Source of the DNA: Iodidimonas nitroreducens
GTDB lineage: Bacteria > Pseudomonadota > Alphaproteobacteria > Sphingomonadales > Rhodothalassiaceae
Direction: 5' to 3'
DNA: 42,043 nucleotides
NCBI GenBank assembly: GCA_000710935.1
Contig: BAYV01000026.1
Location: forward strand, 1 to 42,043
The stretch's first letter is position 1. Each line of letters opens with the position of its first letter. The translations under genes were made by a program, and so were the position numbers. Below are positions 1-7,521 of the stretch, piece by piece. The notes under the pieces were generated by a model. It was not told the origin of the DNA, did not search any database, and worked only from the letters and a program-made list of their open reading frames with translations.

Positions 1-126
1 CGCAGGGGCGGTATTGGGGCGATTGCTGGCCGATCCGCCCCCGCCACAGGCGCCGAGCAGCAGGCAAACACCAAGCAGGCTTGATAGAAATAAAGGGGCG
101 CGCCCGGATGGCTTGCGATCTGGCAT
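1..126 (-). CDS. Lipoprotein, N-terminal fragment (cut by window edge)
   Basis: Reading leftwards from the ATG at 126, 42 codons run to the window edge without a stop. The visible part is a lipoprotein signal: basic N-terminus (MPDRKPSGR), hydrophobic core (LFLSSLLGVCLLL), then a lipobox L-G-A-C with the lipidation cysteine at residue 27, followed by a glycine-rich tether (GGGGSAS). Signal peptidase II processing and membrane anchoring are therefore expected. The functional domain lies outside the window, so no role can be given. The gene is divergent from the nitrilase gene to its right; the 181-nt gap should hold both promoters. Confidence 0.7.
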   Translation of the reverse strand, partial: MPDRKPSGRAPLFLSSLLGVCLLLGACGGGGSASNRPNTAPA

Positions 127-307
127 GATGAAAACCCGTGCAAATGAAAGAAAGAATGATCACACAATGACATGGAAAGCTTAGCAGATGGTTGCCTTTT
201 TGGATGCCCGTTTTGTGATCAATCGGGTGGCTTTTTTGTCGCGCTTTCATGCTAATTTCCGGATTGGATCGAAAGAGTGCAGGCTCAAAAGCGGAAGGAT
301 GAAGGCG

Positions 308-1222
308 ATGGATGATGGGATAAAAGCCGCTGTGGTGCAGGCCGGATCAGCCGGTTTTGAAACGCAGAAAAGCCTTGGAAAGCTGGCGGATCTGGCATCC
401 GATGCCGCGCGGGGCGGGGCTGAGCTTGTGGTTTTCCCCGAAGCCTTTATCGGAGGCTATCCCAAGGGGATCGATTTTGGCACCCGGCTGGGCTCGCGCA
501 GCCCTGAAGGACGGGATCAATTTCGTCGCTATCATGAAGCGGCGATTGATCTGCCCGGTCCGGCGGTGGATCGCATGGCTGAAATCGCCAGTGATTGCGG
601 GCTTTATCTGGTGGTGGGGGTGATCGAGCGCGCGGGCGGCACGCTTTATTGCACCAGCCTTGTTTTTGGCCCGGATGGCCGCCTGCTGGCCAAACATCGC
701 AAGCTGATGCCCACCGCGATGGAGCGCCTGATCTGGGGGCAGGGCGATGGATCAACGATGGAGGTGGTGCCAACGCCCATCGGGCGGATCGGCATGGCCA
801 TCTGCTGGGAAAATTATATGCCCCTTTATCGCAGCCATCTTTATGCCCAAGGGGTGACCCTTTATTGCGCCCCCACGGTGGATGAGCGTGAGGAATGGCA
901 GGCCAGCATGCGCCATATCGCCCTTGAAGGGCGCTGTTTCGTGCTGTCGGCCTGCCAGCATTTGAAGCGGCGGGATCTGCCCGATGATTTTGATTGCCGA
1001 GAAGGAAACGATCCCGAAACGACCCTTATCAATGGGGGCTCTGTGATCATCTCGCCTTTGGGAAAAATTTTGGCGGGCCCGGTTTATGGCGAGGATGCGG
1101 TGCTGTTGGCCGATCTTGATCGCGGCGATCTGGCGCGGGGCAAATTCGATCTCGATGTGGCGGGGCATTATGCCCGGCCCGATATTTTCCGCCTGATCGT
1201 TGATGATGGAGCAAAAAGCTGA
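308..1222 (+). CDS. Nitrilase / carbon-nitrogen hydrolase
   Basis: A 304-residue nitrilase-superfamily enzyme that hydrolyses a C-N bond (nitrile or amide). The catalytic triad is visible: Glu45 in FPEAF, Lys132 in HRKLMPT, and Cys166 in AICWEN. The C-W-E-N form of the nucleophile motif is typical of true nitrilases (branch 1, nitrile to acid plus ammonia) rather than amidases; the substrate is not readable. The open frame extends upstream to 188, but that segment does not look like nitrilase. ATG 308 has GGAAGG at 293-298 with 9 nt spacing; ATG 299 is the other option. It stands alone, convergent with the polymerase unit, and no nitrile-metabolism partner is nearby. Confidence 0.88.
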   Translation: MDDGIKAAVVQAGSAGFETQKSLGKLADLASDAARGGAELVVFPEAFIGGYPKGIDFGTRLGSRSPEGRDQFRRYHEAAIDLPGPAVDRMAEIASDCGLYLVVGVIERAGGTLYCTSLVFGPDGRLLAKHRKLMPTAMERLIWGQGDGSTMEVVPTPIGRIGMAICWENYMPLYRSHLYAQGVTLYCAPTVDEREEWQASMRHIALEGRCFVLSACQHLKRRDLPDDFDCREGNDPETTLINGGSVIISPLGKILAGPVYGEDAVLLADLDRGDLARGKFDLDVAGHYARPDIFRLIVDDGAKS

Positions 1223-1251
1223 GCGGGGGCGGCTTTCATCGATGATTGGCT

Positions 1252-1539
1252 TTACACCATCCCGGCGATGAAATGATGATCGGGGCGGCTTTTGATCGGG
1301 GTGATCCGCAGGTCTTTGGCGGTTTTTGCCGATTCGCGTTCCTGAATGCGGCCCTGATGATCCCGGGCGCGGCGGCAGGGCAGGATCGCCGCCAGTTCAT
1401 CTAGGGTCATGCGGCCATGCAGATCAGGGCGTTGCAAAAGATCGGCAGGCCGCACAGACCATGTGATGCCGCAATGGGGGCAGCGGCAGATAAAGCGATA
1501 GCCATCGAGATAATCGCTCAGATGCAGATCATGGGGCAT
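1252..1539 (-). CDS. Small cysteine-motif protein coupled to the Y-family polymerase
   Basis: A 95-residue protein of unknown function starting MPHDLHLSDYLDGYRF. It holds a compact cysteine cluster (ICRCPHCG) and a later Pro-Cys, which could form a zinc knuckle or ribbon; the C-terminal third is basic and probably disordered. The ATG (1539-1537) shares one base with the TGA of the polymerase gene (1541-1539), so translation is almost certainly coupled and the protein is probably made with the polymerase after SOS induction. A longer frame to 1617 exists, but it lies inside the polymerase gene. A role as an accessory or DNA-binding factor for lesion bypass is inference from context only. Confidence 0.72.
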   Translation of the reverse strand: MPHDLHLSDYLDGYRFICRCPHCGITWSVRPADLLQRPDLHGRMTLDELAAILPCRRARDHQGRIQERESAKTAKDLRITPIKSRPDHHFIAGMV

Positions 1540-2807
1540 CACCAGCCATCCTCGATATCGGGAATGCGGCTGAAGGCGATCTTGGCCCCGGCATAGCCCC
1601 CCGGTGGCGGGGCCCAAACCCCCTGGCTGATCACTGTGGCGGCATATTTGGCATTGACCTGATCGATGATCGCGGAAATTTTCCGCCAGCGTTCGGATTG
1701 ATGCGTTTCCGGGGTCAGCAGATCAAGCTGCCGGTGGCCTTCGGGCACCAGATCATAATGCGCCACATGCACCCGTACCACCCGCAGGCCCGGCGGCAGG
1801 CTGGCCCGCGCGCGCTGCCAGAGCTGTTCCAGGGCATGAAGCGAGCTGTGATCATCATTGCTCTCCGCCAGGGGCATTTCCCCCGACCAGCGATCATCCT
1901 TCATCACCAGCCACAGGCCAAATCGCCGGGCCAGAAAGCGCTCTCGGCGCATCCGGCGGGCGGCCTTGATGGTCAGCAGGCGGGAATAATCGCTGGCATC
2001 ATCATAGCCGCGACGATCCGGCGGCAGCACCCGACCATGGCCAAACATCGATTTCTGCGCGGCTTCGGCCTGCACCGCATAGCCATGAAGCGCATACCAG
2101 AATCGCTCGCCATTCACATTGCCCCACAAGGCGCGAAGCTGTTTGGGCTGGGTATCCCATAAATCCGACAGGCTCCAGATCCCTGCCGCATTCAGGCGGC
2201 GCTGCATCTGCCGGCCAATGCCGGGAAGATCATCAAGCTCCAGATCCAGCAAAGGGCCGGGCAGATCATCGGGATAAAGGATCGTCAGGCCATCGGGCTT
2301 GTTCATATCGCTGGCGATTTTGGCCAGATGCCGATTGGGGGCCATGCCGATGGAGCAGGTGACATAAGGCCCCACCCGATCCCGGATGCGATCCTTGATC
2401 CGCCGGGCCAATTGATGCGGATCGTCCTGATCCTCGGCTTTCAGGGTGCAGGCCAGTTCATCGATCGAGCACACCACATCGATGGGCAGCACCGATTCGA
2501 TTTCTAAAATCAGCTTGTGATGGGCGCGGGCATACAGATCGGGCGATTGCGGAACCAAAGCGATTTCGGGGCATAAACGCCGGGCTTCCACCACATCGGT
2601 TCCGGTTTTCACGCCATAGCGTTTGGCTTTGGCATTGGCGGCGATGACGATGGTAGCGGTGGCATGTTCAAAAGGAATCACCCCAATCGCCCGCCCGCGC
2701 AAAGCGGGCCGCGCCTGTTCTTCAACGGATGCGAAAAATCCATCAAAATCAATATACATGCACTCAAGGCGGTGGGGCTTGCGCATGGGGGGATGGTCCT
2801 TGTTCAT
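1539..2807 (-). CDS. Y-family (DinB/Pol IV-like) translesion DNA polymerase
   Basis: A 422-residue Y-family polymerase, longer than classical Pol IV (about 350). The palm metal ligands are intact: Asp20 in YIDFDGFFASVE and Asp116-Glu117 in the CSIDE motif, so it should be catalytically active, unlike ImuB-type proteins that lack these acids. A helix-hairpin-helix segment (LDDLPGIGRQMQRRL) precedes the little-finger region. The C-terminus carries a distinctive tail (AKIAFSRIPDIEDGW) that I cannot assign, and no clear beta-clamp motif was identified. The outermost ATG is listed; ATG 2786 has a better Shine-Dalgarno sequence (AAGGA, 10 nt away). A perfect LexA half-site pair lies 28 nt upstream, so SOS control is expected. 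Its stop overlaps the start of the small cysteine protein. Confidence 0.9.
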   Translation of the reverse strand: MNKDHPPMRKPHRLECMYIDFDGFFASVEEQARPALRGRAIGVIPFEHATATIVIAANAKAKRYGVKTGTDVVEARRLCPEIALVPQSPDLYARAHHKLILEIESVLPIDVVCSIDELACTLKAEDQDDPHQLARRIKDRIRDRVGPYVTCSIGMAPNRHLAKIASDMNKPDGLTILYPDDLPGPLLDLELDDLPGIGRQMQRRLNAAGIWSLSDLWDTQPKQLRALWGNVNGERFWYALHGYAVQAEAAQKSMFGHGRVLPPDRRGYDDASDYSRLLTIKAARRMRRERFLARRFGLWLVMKDDRWSGEMPLAESNDDHSSLHALEQLWQRARASLPPGLRVVRVHVAHYDLVPEGHRQLDLLTPETHQSERWRKISAIIDQVNAKYAATVISQGVWAPPPGGYAGAKIAFSRIPDIEDGW

Positions 2808-2834
2808 AGGGAATCGGCTGATTGCCGATAATTA

Positions 2835-2849
2835 GAACAAAACAAGAAC
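2835..2849 (-). promoter_or_regulatory. LexA (SOS) box
   Basis: The plus strand reads GAACAAAACAAGAAC, which on the minus strand is GTTC-N7-GTTC, the direct-repeat LexA operator known from alphaproteobacteria. It lies 28 nt before the polymerase ATG at 2807, where a repressor would block the promoter. Both tetramers are exact. Confidence 0.85.
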
Positions 2850-2884
2850 TTTAGCGCAAGCTCGATCAGATGGGGGCCGACGGA

Positions 2885-3772
2885 TCAAGGGTCGCGGCTG
2901 TTTTTGATGCTGATTTCCCGGCTGCCCAAAGCATCGGCCAAGCGGCGGGTGGCGCTGCCCGGCTGTTTGGGGCGCGGCTGGCCCGGGCCCGGGGCCCAGC
3001 CGGTGAGAAACAGGATCTGAAAGCGGGCGGTGATGCGGCCATCCATATTGCTGTGCCGGCTTTGATAAAGGCGCATGGCTTCCATCAGAACATCGCGCCG
3101 CCAAAGGCTTTTCTGGCGATCATATAAAACATTGCTTTCCCCCATGGCGCGCAGATCATGAAGCAGCGCCAAAGGATCGCCATAGCTGATCTCGATCAGA
3201 TCGCTATCGACCACGGGCATGGCAAATCCGGCCCGCTGGAGCAGGCCACCCATATCGCGCAGATCGGCCATGGGAGAAACGCGCGGGCGCACCCCGCCGC
3301 ACAGATCAAGCTCGGCATCCATCAGGGCGCGGCGCAGGTCCATCAATGTTTCTCCCCCCAGCATGGCCGCCAGAAACAGGCCATCGGGGCGCAAAGCGCG
3401 ATTGATCTGGATGAGGGTGCCGGGCAGATCATTCACCCAATGGAGGGCGAGATTGCTGATCACCAAAGACAGGCTATCATCACGCAAAGGCAGCCATTCT
3501 TCATCACAGGCCAAAGCCGGGCCGGGCATCCGGGCCGCGCGCCCGGGCGAAAGATCGGCATAAAAGCTGTGGCGGGCGGGCAGCGGCTGATGGGGGGCAT
3601 CCCAGCCCAAGGCCACAGCGCTGTCGAACGGGCGGTTGATATCGCCCAGCCGTTCCAGCAGCCGCGCGGCGACTTCCTCGTGCAGAAAGCCCGCTTTGGC
3701 CATGCCCGCACAGGCTTTGCTGCGGCGCTGGCGCAGAAGCCGCCGGTCAAAAACAAGGGCCGGATCGCTCAT
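2885..3772 (-). CDS. SAM-dependent methyltransferase-fold protein, NDUFAF5-like
   Basis: A 295-residue class I methyltransferase-fold protein. The middle shows the acidic post-fold segment and the SNLALHWVNDLP motif seen in BioC and in NDUFAF5-type proteins. The C-terminal block (ITARFQILFLTGWAPGPGQP) is the hallmark of the NDUFAF5/C20orf7 family. The human homologue is an arginine hydroxylase needed for complex I assembly, so a role in respiratory complex I maturation is plausible; the bacterial function is not settled. The typical glycine-rich SAM loop is poorly kept at the N-terminus (DSAVALGWDAP), as in that family. The ATG lies 2 nt after the stop of the dienelactone hydrolase gene, so the two are translationally coupled. 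Confidence 0.82.
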   Translation of the reverse strand: MSDPALVFDRRLLRQRRSKACAGMAKAGFLHEEVAARLLERLGDINRPFDSAVALGWDAPHQPLPARHSFYADLSPGRAARMPGPALACDEEWLPLRDDSLSLVISNLALHWVNDLPGTLIQINRALRPDGLFLAAMLGGETLMDLRRALMDAELDLCGGVRPRVSPMADLRDMGGLLQRAGFAMPVVDSDLIEISYGDPLALLHDLRAMGESNVLYDRQKSLWRRDVLMEAMRLYQSRHSNMDGRITARFQILFLTGWAPGPGQPRPKQPGSATRRLADALGSREISIKNSRDP

Positions 3773-3774
3773 CT

Positions 3775-4584
3775 TCAGGCTTTGAGATGCGCTGCGAAAA
3801 AGGCCTGGGTGCGGCTCCAGGCAAGGGCCGCATCCTCCTGGTCATAACGGGCGCTGGTGGGATTGGCAAAAGCATGATCGGCTTCATACCAATAGACATC
3901 ATAAGGCTTGCCCGCTTCATCCATCGCGGCTTTGAAGCGGCCCACCATGGCTTCATCGATATAGCCATCGCGGGTGGCGAAATGCCCCAGCACCGGGCCA
4001 TTGAGCCGGGCCATATCGCTGGCCGGGCGATCACAGCGCCCATAATAAATGGTGCAGGCATCCACAGGCGCGGCAATGGCGGCATTCAATGACCAGCCGC
4101 CGCCAAAGCACCAGCCCACCGTGCCCAGCCTATCGCTGGTGGCGGCATGGGCCCGCAGCCATGAAACCCAGCTTAGAAGGGTTTGGGTGGCGATGTCGGG
4201 GTCTGTTTCCCGGGCCAATGTGCCTGCCTGATCGGCGCTTGTGGCCACCGCCCCATCATAAAGATCGATGGCCAAAGCGGCATAGCCCTGCTGCGCGAAA
4301 TCGGCGGTCACCGCCTTGATCTGATCATTCAGCCCCCACCATTCATGGATGGTGATGATTGCGGGCGCGGGATTGTCCGCACTGGCCCCTTCGGGCAGGG
4401 CCAAAGCGGCGCGCAGGGTGCGGCCATCGGGGCCTTTGATCTCGACATTTTTGAGACCGGCCGCCGCCGCCCGGACAAGGCGCGGGTCTGCCAGAACAGC
4501 CGCCAGCGGCAGGGCCGAAAGCCCCTTCAACAGATTGCGGCGGGCCATCAGGCCATCGGTTTTCAGCGTGCTGATGCCATCCAT
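3775..4584 (-). CDS. Tat-exported dienelactone hydrolase-like alpha/beta hydrolase
   Basis: A 269-residue dienelactone hydrolase family protein. The Cys-Asp-His triad is visible: Cys159 in GWCFGGGW, Asp206 in ATRDGYID and His237 in ADHAF, with the helper glutamate Glu81 in HEWWGLN. The N-terminus carries a twin-arginine signal (ARRNLLKG, then a hydrophobic stretch to about residue 41), so a folded periplasmic enzyme is predicted. The start at 4584 has AGGAG 7 nt upstream; an open frame continuing to 4791 overlaps the divergent gene and was rejected. The true substrate is unknown, since members of this family hydrolyse many small esters and lactones. It forms a pair with the downstream methyltransferase gene. 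Confidence 0.88.
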   Translation of the reverse strand: MDGISTLKTDGLMARRNLLKGLSALPLAAVLADPRLVRAAAAGLKNVEIKGPDGRTLRAALALPEGASADNPAPAIITIHEWWGLNDQIKAVTADFAQQGYAALAIDLYDGAVATSADQAGTLARETDPDIATQTLLSWVSWLRAHAATSDRLGTVGWCFGGGWSLNAAIAAPVDACTIYYGRCDRPASDMARLNGPVLGHFATRDGYIDEAMVGRFKAAMDEAGKPYDVYWYEADHAFANPTSARYDQEDAALAWSRTQAFFAAHLKA

Positions 4585-4698
4585 GATCGGCTCCTGTATT
4601 TTTGTGCTGGGTTGAAGAAACGATCCAGACCCTTGATAAAGAACCAGCATAGCGCCGCAATCCCTTCCATCAAAGCGGCTTTTGATATGGAGTTTCTC

Positions 4699-5805
4699 AT
4701 GATCGCACAGCCCGTCCGGATGGCCCGCAAAAGTCTGCTCCGGATTTTGATCCTGATGATGGGTCTTTCTCTGGCGGGATGTTTTGCCCATGCCGATCAG
4801 ACCGCATCCTCCGATGGCGCCTCTTTGGGCATGGGTGATGATGGGCTGGTGATCGAAAGTCGGGAGATCGGCATGGATCGCTCCGCCGATCCCGATAAGT
4901 CGCGAACCGTGGGTCGGCTCGAATTTGTTACGGCTCTGGAACTCACAAGCGAAAACAAGGATTTTGGTGGCATTTCCTCGATCGAGATCAGCGCGGATGG
5001 AAAAACCATGATCGGGCTGACGGATCGCGGGCAGTGGCTTTGGATGGAATTAGACTCTGCTGCCGGTGATGGTCGCCCCACAGGGGTGGGGGCGGCGCGG
5101 ATCGCCCCGATGCGCGGTGCTGATGGCGTGCCTTTGGCGGCGGGTGATCGGGATTCCGAATCGCTGATCCTGATGGAAGATGGCTTTTGGGTTGGCTATG
5201 AAAGCCAGGATCGGGTGCTGGCCTTTGCGTCCAAAGGGATTGATGGGGCGACAAACGCGGCAGTGGATGTTTTTGCTGATCCCACCCCCTTTTTTCTGGC
5301 ACCCGGCGTGGCGGTGGATGTGCCCCTCATGATGCTTGATCATCCCGGCAATGGCGGCCTTGAAGCGATGGTGCGCCTGGCCAATGGCGCCGTGCTCGCA
5401 TTTTCAGAGCATGGCCGGAAGGAGAAGGAGGGACCGCTCAAAGCCTGGCTTTATCGCGATGGCATAGCGGCGGCGATGGCCCTGGATGCACCGGAAGGTT
5501 TTTCCCCCACCGATGCGGCCCTTTTGCCCGATGGCGATGTGCTGCTTTTGCTGCGCAGCTATTCGCCCCTAAGGGGGGTGCGGGCCCGCCTTTTGCGCAT
5601 CGATCTCGCTGCCATCCTGCCCGATGCGGTGCTCAAGGGCGATGAACTGGCGCGGCTGGAACCGCCCCTAATGGTGGATAATATGGAAGCTTTGGCGGTG
5701 CATGTGGATACTGTCGGGCAGTGGATGATCACGATTATCTCGGATGATAATTTCTCACCGCTGCAACGCACGATTTTATTGCGCTATAAGATGCCGCAGC
5801 CATAA
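4699..5805 (+). CDS. Esterase-like activity of phytase family lipoprotein
   Basis: A 368-residue protein of the phytase-like esterase family (PF13449 type), a beta-propeller fold. Characteristic blocks are present: GGISSIEISADGKTMIGLTD near residue 92, GGLEAMVRLANG and FSEHG in the middle, MEALAVH and the closing ISDDNFSPLQRTILLRY. The N-terminus is a lipoprotein signal with lipobox L-A-G-C (Cys28), placing it on the periplasmic face of a membrane. ATG 4699 has GGAG at 4689-4692 with 6 nt spacing; ATG 4687 and the long upstream frame to 4183 are less likely, because the latter runs through the divergent hydrolase gene. Substrate and true activity are not known. Confidence 0.87.
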   Translation: MIAQPVRMARKSLLRILILMMGLSLAGCFAHADQTASSDGASLGMGDDGLVIESREIGMDRSADPDKSRTVGRLEFVTALELTSENKDFGGISSIEISADGKTMIGLTDRGQWLWMELDSAAGDGRPTGVGAARIAPMRGADGVPLAAGDRDSESLILMEDGFWVGYESQDRVLAFASKGIDGATNAAVDVFADPTPFFLAPGVAVDVPLMMLDHPGNGGLEAMVRLANGAVLAFSEHGRKEKEGPLKAWLYRDGIAAAMALDAPEGFSPTDAALLPDGDVLLLLRSYSPLRGVRARLLRIDLAAILPDAVLKGDELARLEPPLMVDNMEALAVHVDTVGQWMITIISDDNFSPLQRTILLRYKMPQP

Positions 5806-5836
5806 GGGTCCCGCAGGCTTAAGGGTATCCAACACG

Positions 5837-5878
5837 AAAAAGCGCATCAGGAGAATGATCCCAATGCGCTTTCATTTT
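5837..5878. terminator. Bidirectional Rho-independent terminator
   Basis: A perfect 9-bp stem (5839-5847 with 5864-5872, AAAGCGCAT/ATGCGCTTT) is flanked by A-rich sequence on the left and TTTCATTTT on the right. It sits between the convergent esterase-like gene (ends 5805) and rpmB (ends 5921) and can serve both. Confidence 0.75.
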
Positions 5879-5920
5879 AATGTCCAACAGCCTTGGACGC
5901 CTCAGCCTTATACGCAGCGC

Positions 5921-6229
5921 TTATTCAGCGGCGAGGGCGGCGGGCGCAGCCGTCTTTTTCTTTTTGATTTCGGCTTTCAGGCGGCGGGCTTTGATGGAAA
6001 GCTCGGCGTCGCTTGCCTTCAGCAGATAATTATCAAGACCTTCGCGATGATCGACCGAACGCAGCGTGCTCACGGCAATCCGGAAGCTGACGGCGCGGCC
6101 GAGTGTTTCGCTCAGCAAACGAACCCGCTTCAGATTCGGCATGAAGCGGCGTTTGGTGCGGATATGGCTGTGACTGACTTTCATGCCGGTCTCAACACGC
6201 TTGCCAGACAGTTCGCACAGGCGGGACAT
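5921..6229 (-). CDS. rpmB: 50S ribosomal protein L28
   Basis: A 102-residue L28 of the large ribosomal subunit. The N-terminus [15 protein letters not shown], the central [15 protein letters not shown] and the basic helix are diagnostic. The length is that of the longer alphaproteobacterial form, with an Ala-Pro-rich tail ([14 protein letters not shown]). The gene is monocistronic on the minus strand, ends at a bidirectional terminator and starts 161 nt downstream of the bolA-like stop. The intervening sequence has no gene; it probably holds the rpmB promoter and leader. Confidence 0.96.
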   Translation of the reverse strand: MSRLCELSGKRVETGMKVSHSHIRTKRRFMPNLKRVRLLSETLGRAVSFRIAVSTLRSVDHREGLDNYLLKASDAELSIKARRLKAEIKKKKTAAPAALAAE

Positions 6230-6390
6230 GTCTTGATCCTCTTGTTTGTTATCAGCGCCCGATCAGAAAAAAAGGGCCGATCAGGGCATTCTATTTCCAA
6301 AGAGCCGCGTGGATGGTTCCATTCACGGCAGACGGGGGCATCTACACCGCATCGGCTGGCACGTCAAGCCTTGCGCATCGCAAAAGCCGA

Positions 6391-6726
6391 TCATTTGCTT
6401 TTATCATCGGGGGCGGCAAGGCTCAGGCTCAGGGCATGCACCTGTTGCTTTAATTCATTGGCCAGCAGGGCATAAACCATTCTTTGGCGGGCCACACGCG
6501 ATTGCCCGCTGAAAACCTTGCTGGTCATTTCCAGATGAAAATGGCTTTCCCCTTCGGGGCGATGGCCTGCATGGCCCTCATGTTTGTGGCTTTCATCACG
6601 AAGCCGCAGATGATCGGGGCTGAAGGCGGCAGCAAGCTTTTGCTGCAGGGCCTGACCGGCAGGGCCCAGAGATTCGAGAGACTCGATTGAATCCTGCGAT
6701 GAATCCTGCGTGTTTTGATGGGTCAT
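6391..6726 (-). CDS. BolA family protein
   Basis: A 111-residue BolA-like protein. The core is FHLEMTSKVFSGQSRVARQRMVYALL, matching the conserved block of BolA (FxVxxVSxxFEGxxxxxRHRxVxxxL), followed by a helix and a short acidic tail. A His-rich loop (HKHEGHAGHRPEGESHFH) precedes it. BolA proteins pair with monothiol glutaredoxins in Fe-S cluster handling or act as regulators. The start at 6726 has AAAGAG a few bases upstream; the frame open to 6993 enters the divergent J-domain gene and was rejected. It is divergent from the J-domain/cobST cluster, a common alphaproteobacterial arrangement. Confidence 0.9.
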   Translation of the reverse strand: MTHQNTQDSSQDSIESLESLGPAGQALQQKLAAAFSPDHLRLRDESHKHEGHAGHRPEGESHFHLEMTSKVFSGQSRVARQRMVYALLANELKQQVHALSLSLAAPDDKSK

Positions 6727-6804
6727 GGGGCTCTTTCGTCTCGCCTTGATCAGATGATGGGACTTTATAGATAGCGTTCTTTGGCTGTTGGATAAAGGGG
6801 GGTG

Positions 6805-7458
6805 ATGCATGGGCTTGTCGCCGCTGCCCCGATCAACGATATTGGGGCCATGACACGGGCCGAACGATTTCATGGCAAGGTGGAGGATGGCATCCTTCGC
6901 CCCTGTGCCGAGGCAGGCTGCGATGATGCGGGCCTGTTTCGCGCCCCCCGCCGGGATGGCGGTGCGGGCTGGCATTGGTTTTGCCTGCCGCATATCCGGG
7001 CTTTTAATGCATCATGGGATTATACCATGGGCATGGATCAGGATGAAATCGATGGCCTGCGCCATGCCGCGCCGATGTGGGAACGTAAAACCTGGCCGAT
7101 GGGCAGCCGGCCTGCTGACCATGGGGGTGCCGGCGGGCAACCGTCCTTTCATGATCCCCATGATCTTTTCACCCAAACCCAAAGCCAGCGGCCCCGGTCG
7201 GCCAAGGCAGCGACGGGCGCAGGGCATGATCATAAGGCCCAGGATTATAGGGGGGGTCACAACAAGGCCCGGGCGGCCCTCGAAATTCTGGGGCTTGACG
7301 CATCGGCTTCAAGGCAAGACATAAAGAACCGCTATAAGGATCTTGTGCGGCGCTATCATCCCGACAGCCATGGCGGCGACCGGCGGTATGAGCCTCATCT
7401 GAACGCCGTGATCGGTGCGTATAAACATTTGACGCAAGATGATAAGGCAATGAAATGA
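6805..7458 (+). CDS. J-domain protein with N-terminal cysteine module
   Basis: A 217-residue protein. The C-terminal 60 residues form a J-domain with the His-Pro-Asp motif at 185-187 (RYHPDSHGGDR), expected to stimulate a DnaK ATPase. The N-terminal half has Cys-x4-Cys (CAEAGC), a GLFRAPR segment, and HWFCLPHIRAFNASWDY with GMDQDEI. This conserved module of alphaproteobacterial J-proteins may bind a metal. The linker (about 100-150) is Gln/His/Gly rich. ATG 6805 is listed; GTG 6802 and ATG 6850 (MTRAERFHG) are possible. It sits between the bolA-like gene and cobS, suggesting joint expression with the AAA/VWA pair. The client protein is unknown. Confidence 0.88.
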   Translation: MHGLVAAAPINDIGAMTRAERFHGKVEDGILRPCAEAGCDDAGLFRAPRRDGGAGWHWFCLPHIRAFNASWDYTMGMDQDEIDGLRHAAPMWERKTWPMGSRPADHGGAGGQPSFHDPHDLFTQTQSQRPRSAKAATGAGHDHKAQDYRGGHNKARAALEILGLDASASRQDIKNRYKDLVRRYHPDSHGGDRRYEPHLNAVIGAYKHLTQDDKAMK

Positions 7459-7521
7459 GCGGCAAAGCGCCGGATAAGCCCGCCCGATGAGCCCGATGCG
7501 TAAAAGTGAGACAAGAACAGA

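Noticed and set aside
5744-6475. Plus-strand 243-codon frame across rpmB
   Set aside because: It is opposite rpmB and crosses the bidirectional terminator; no domain is recognisable.
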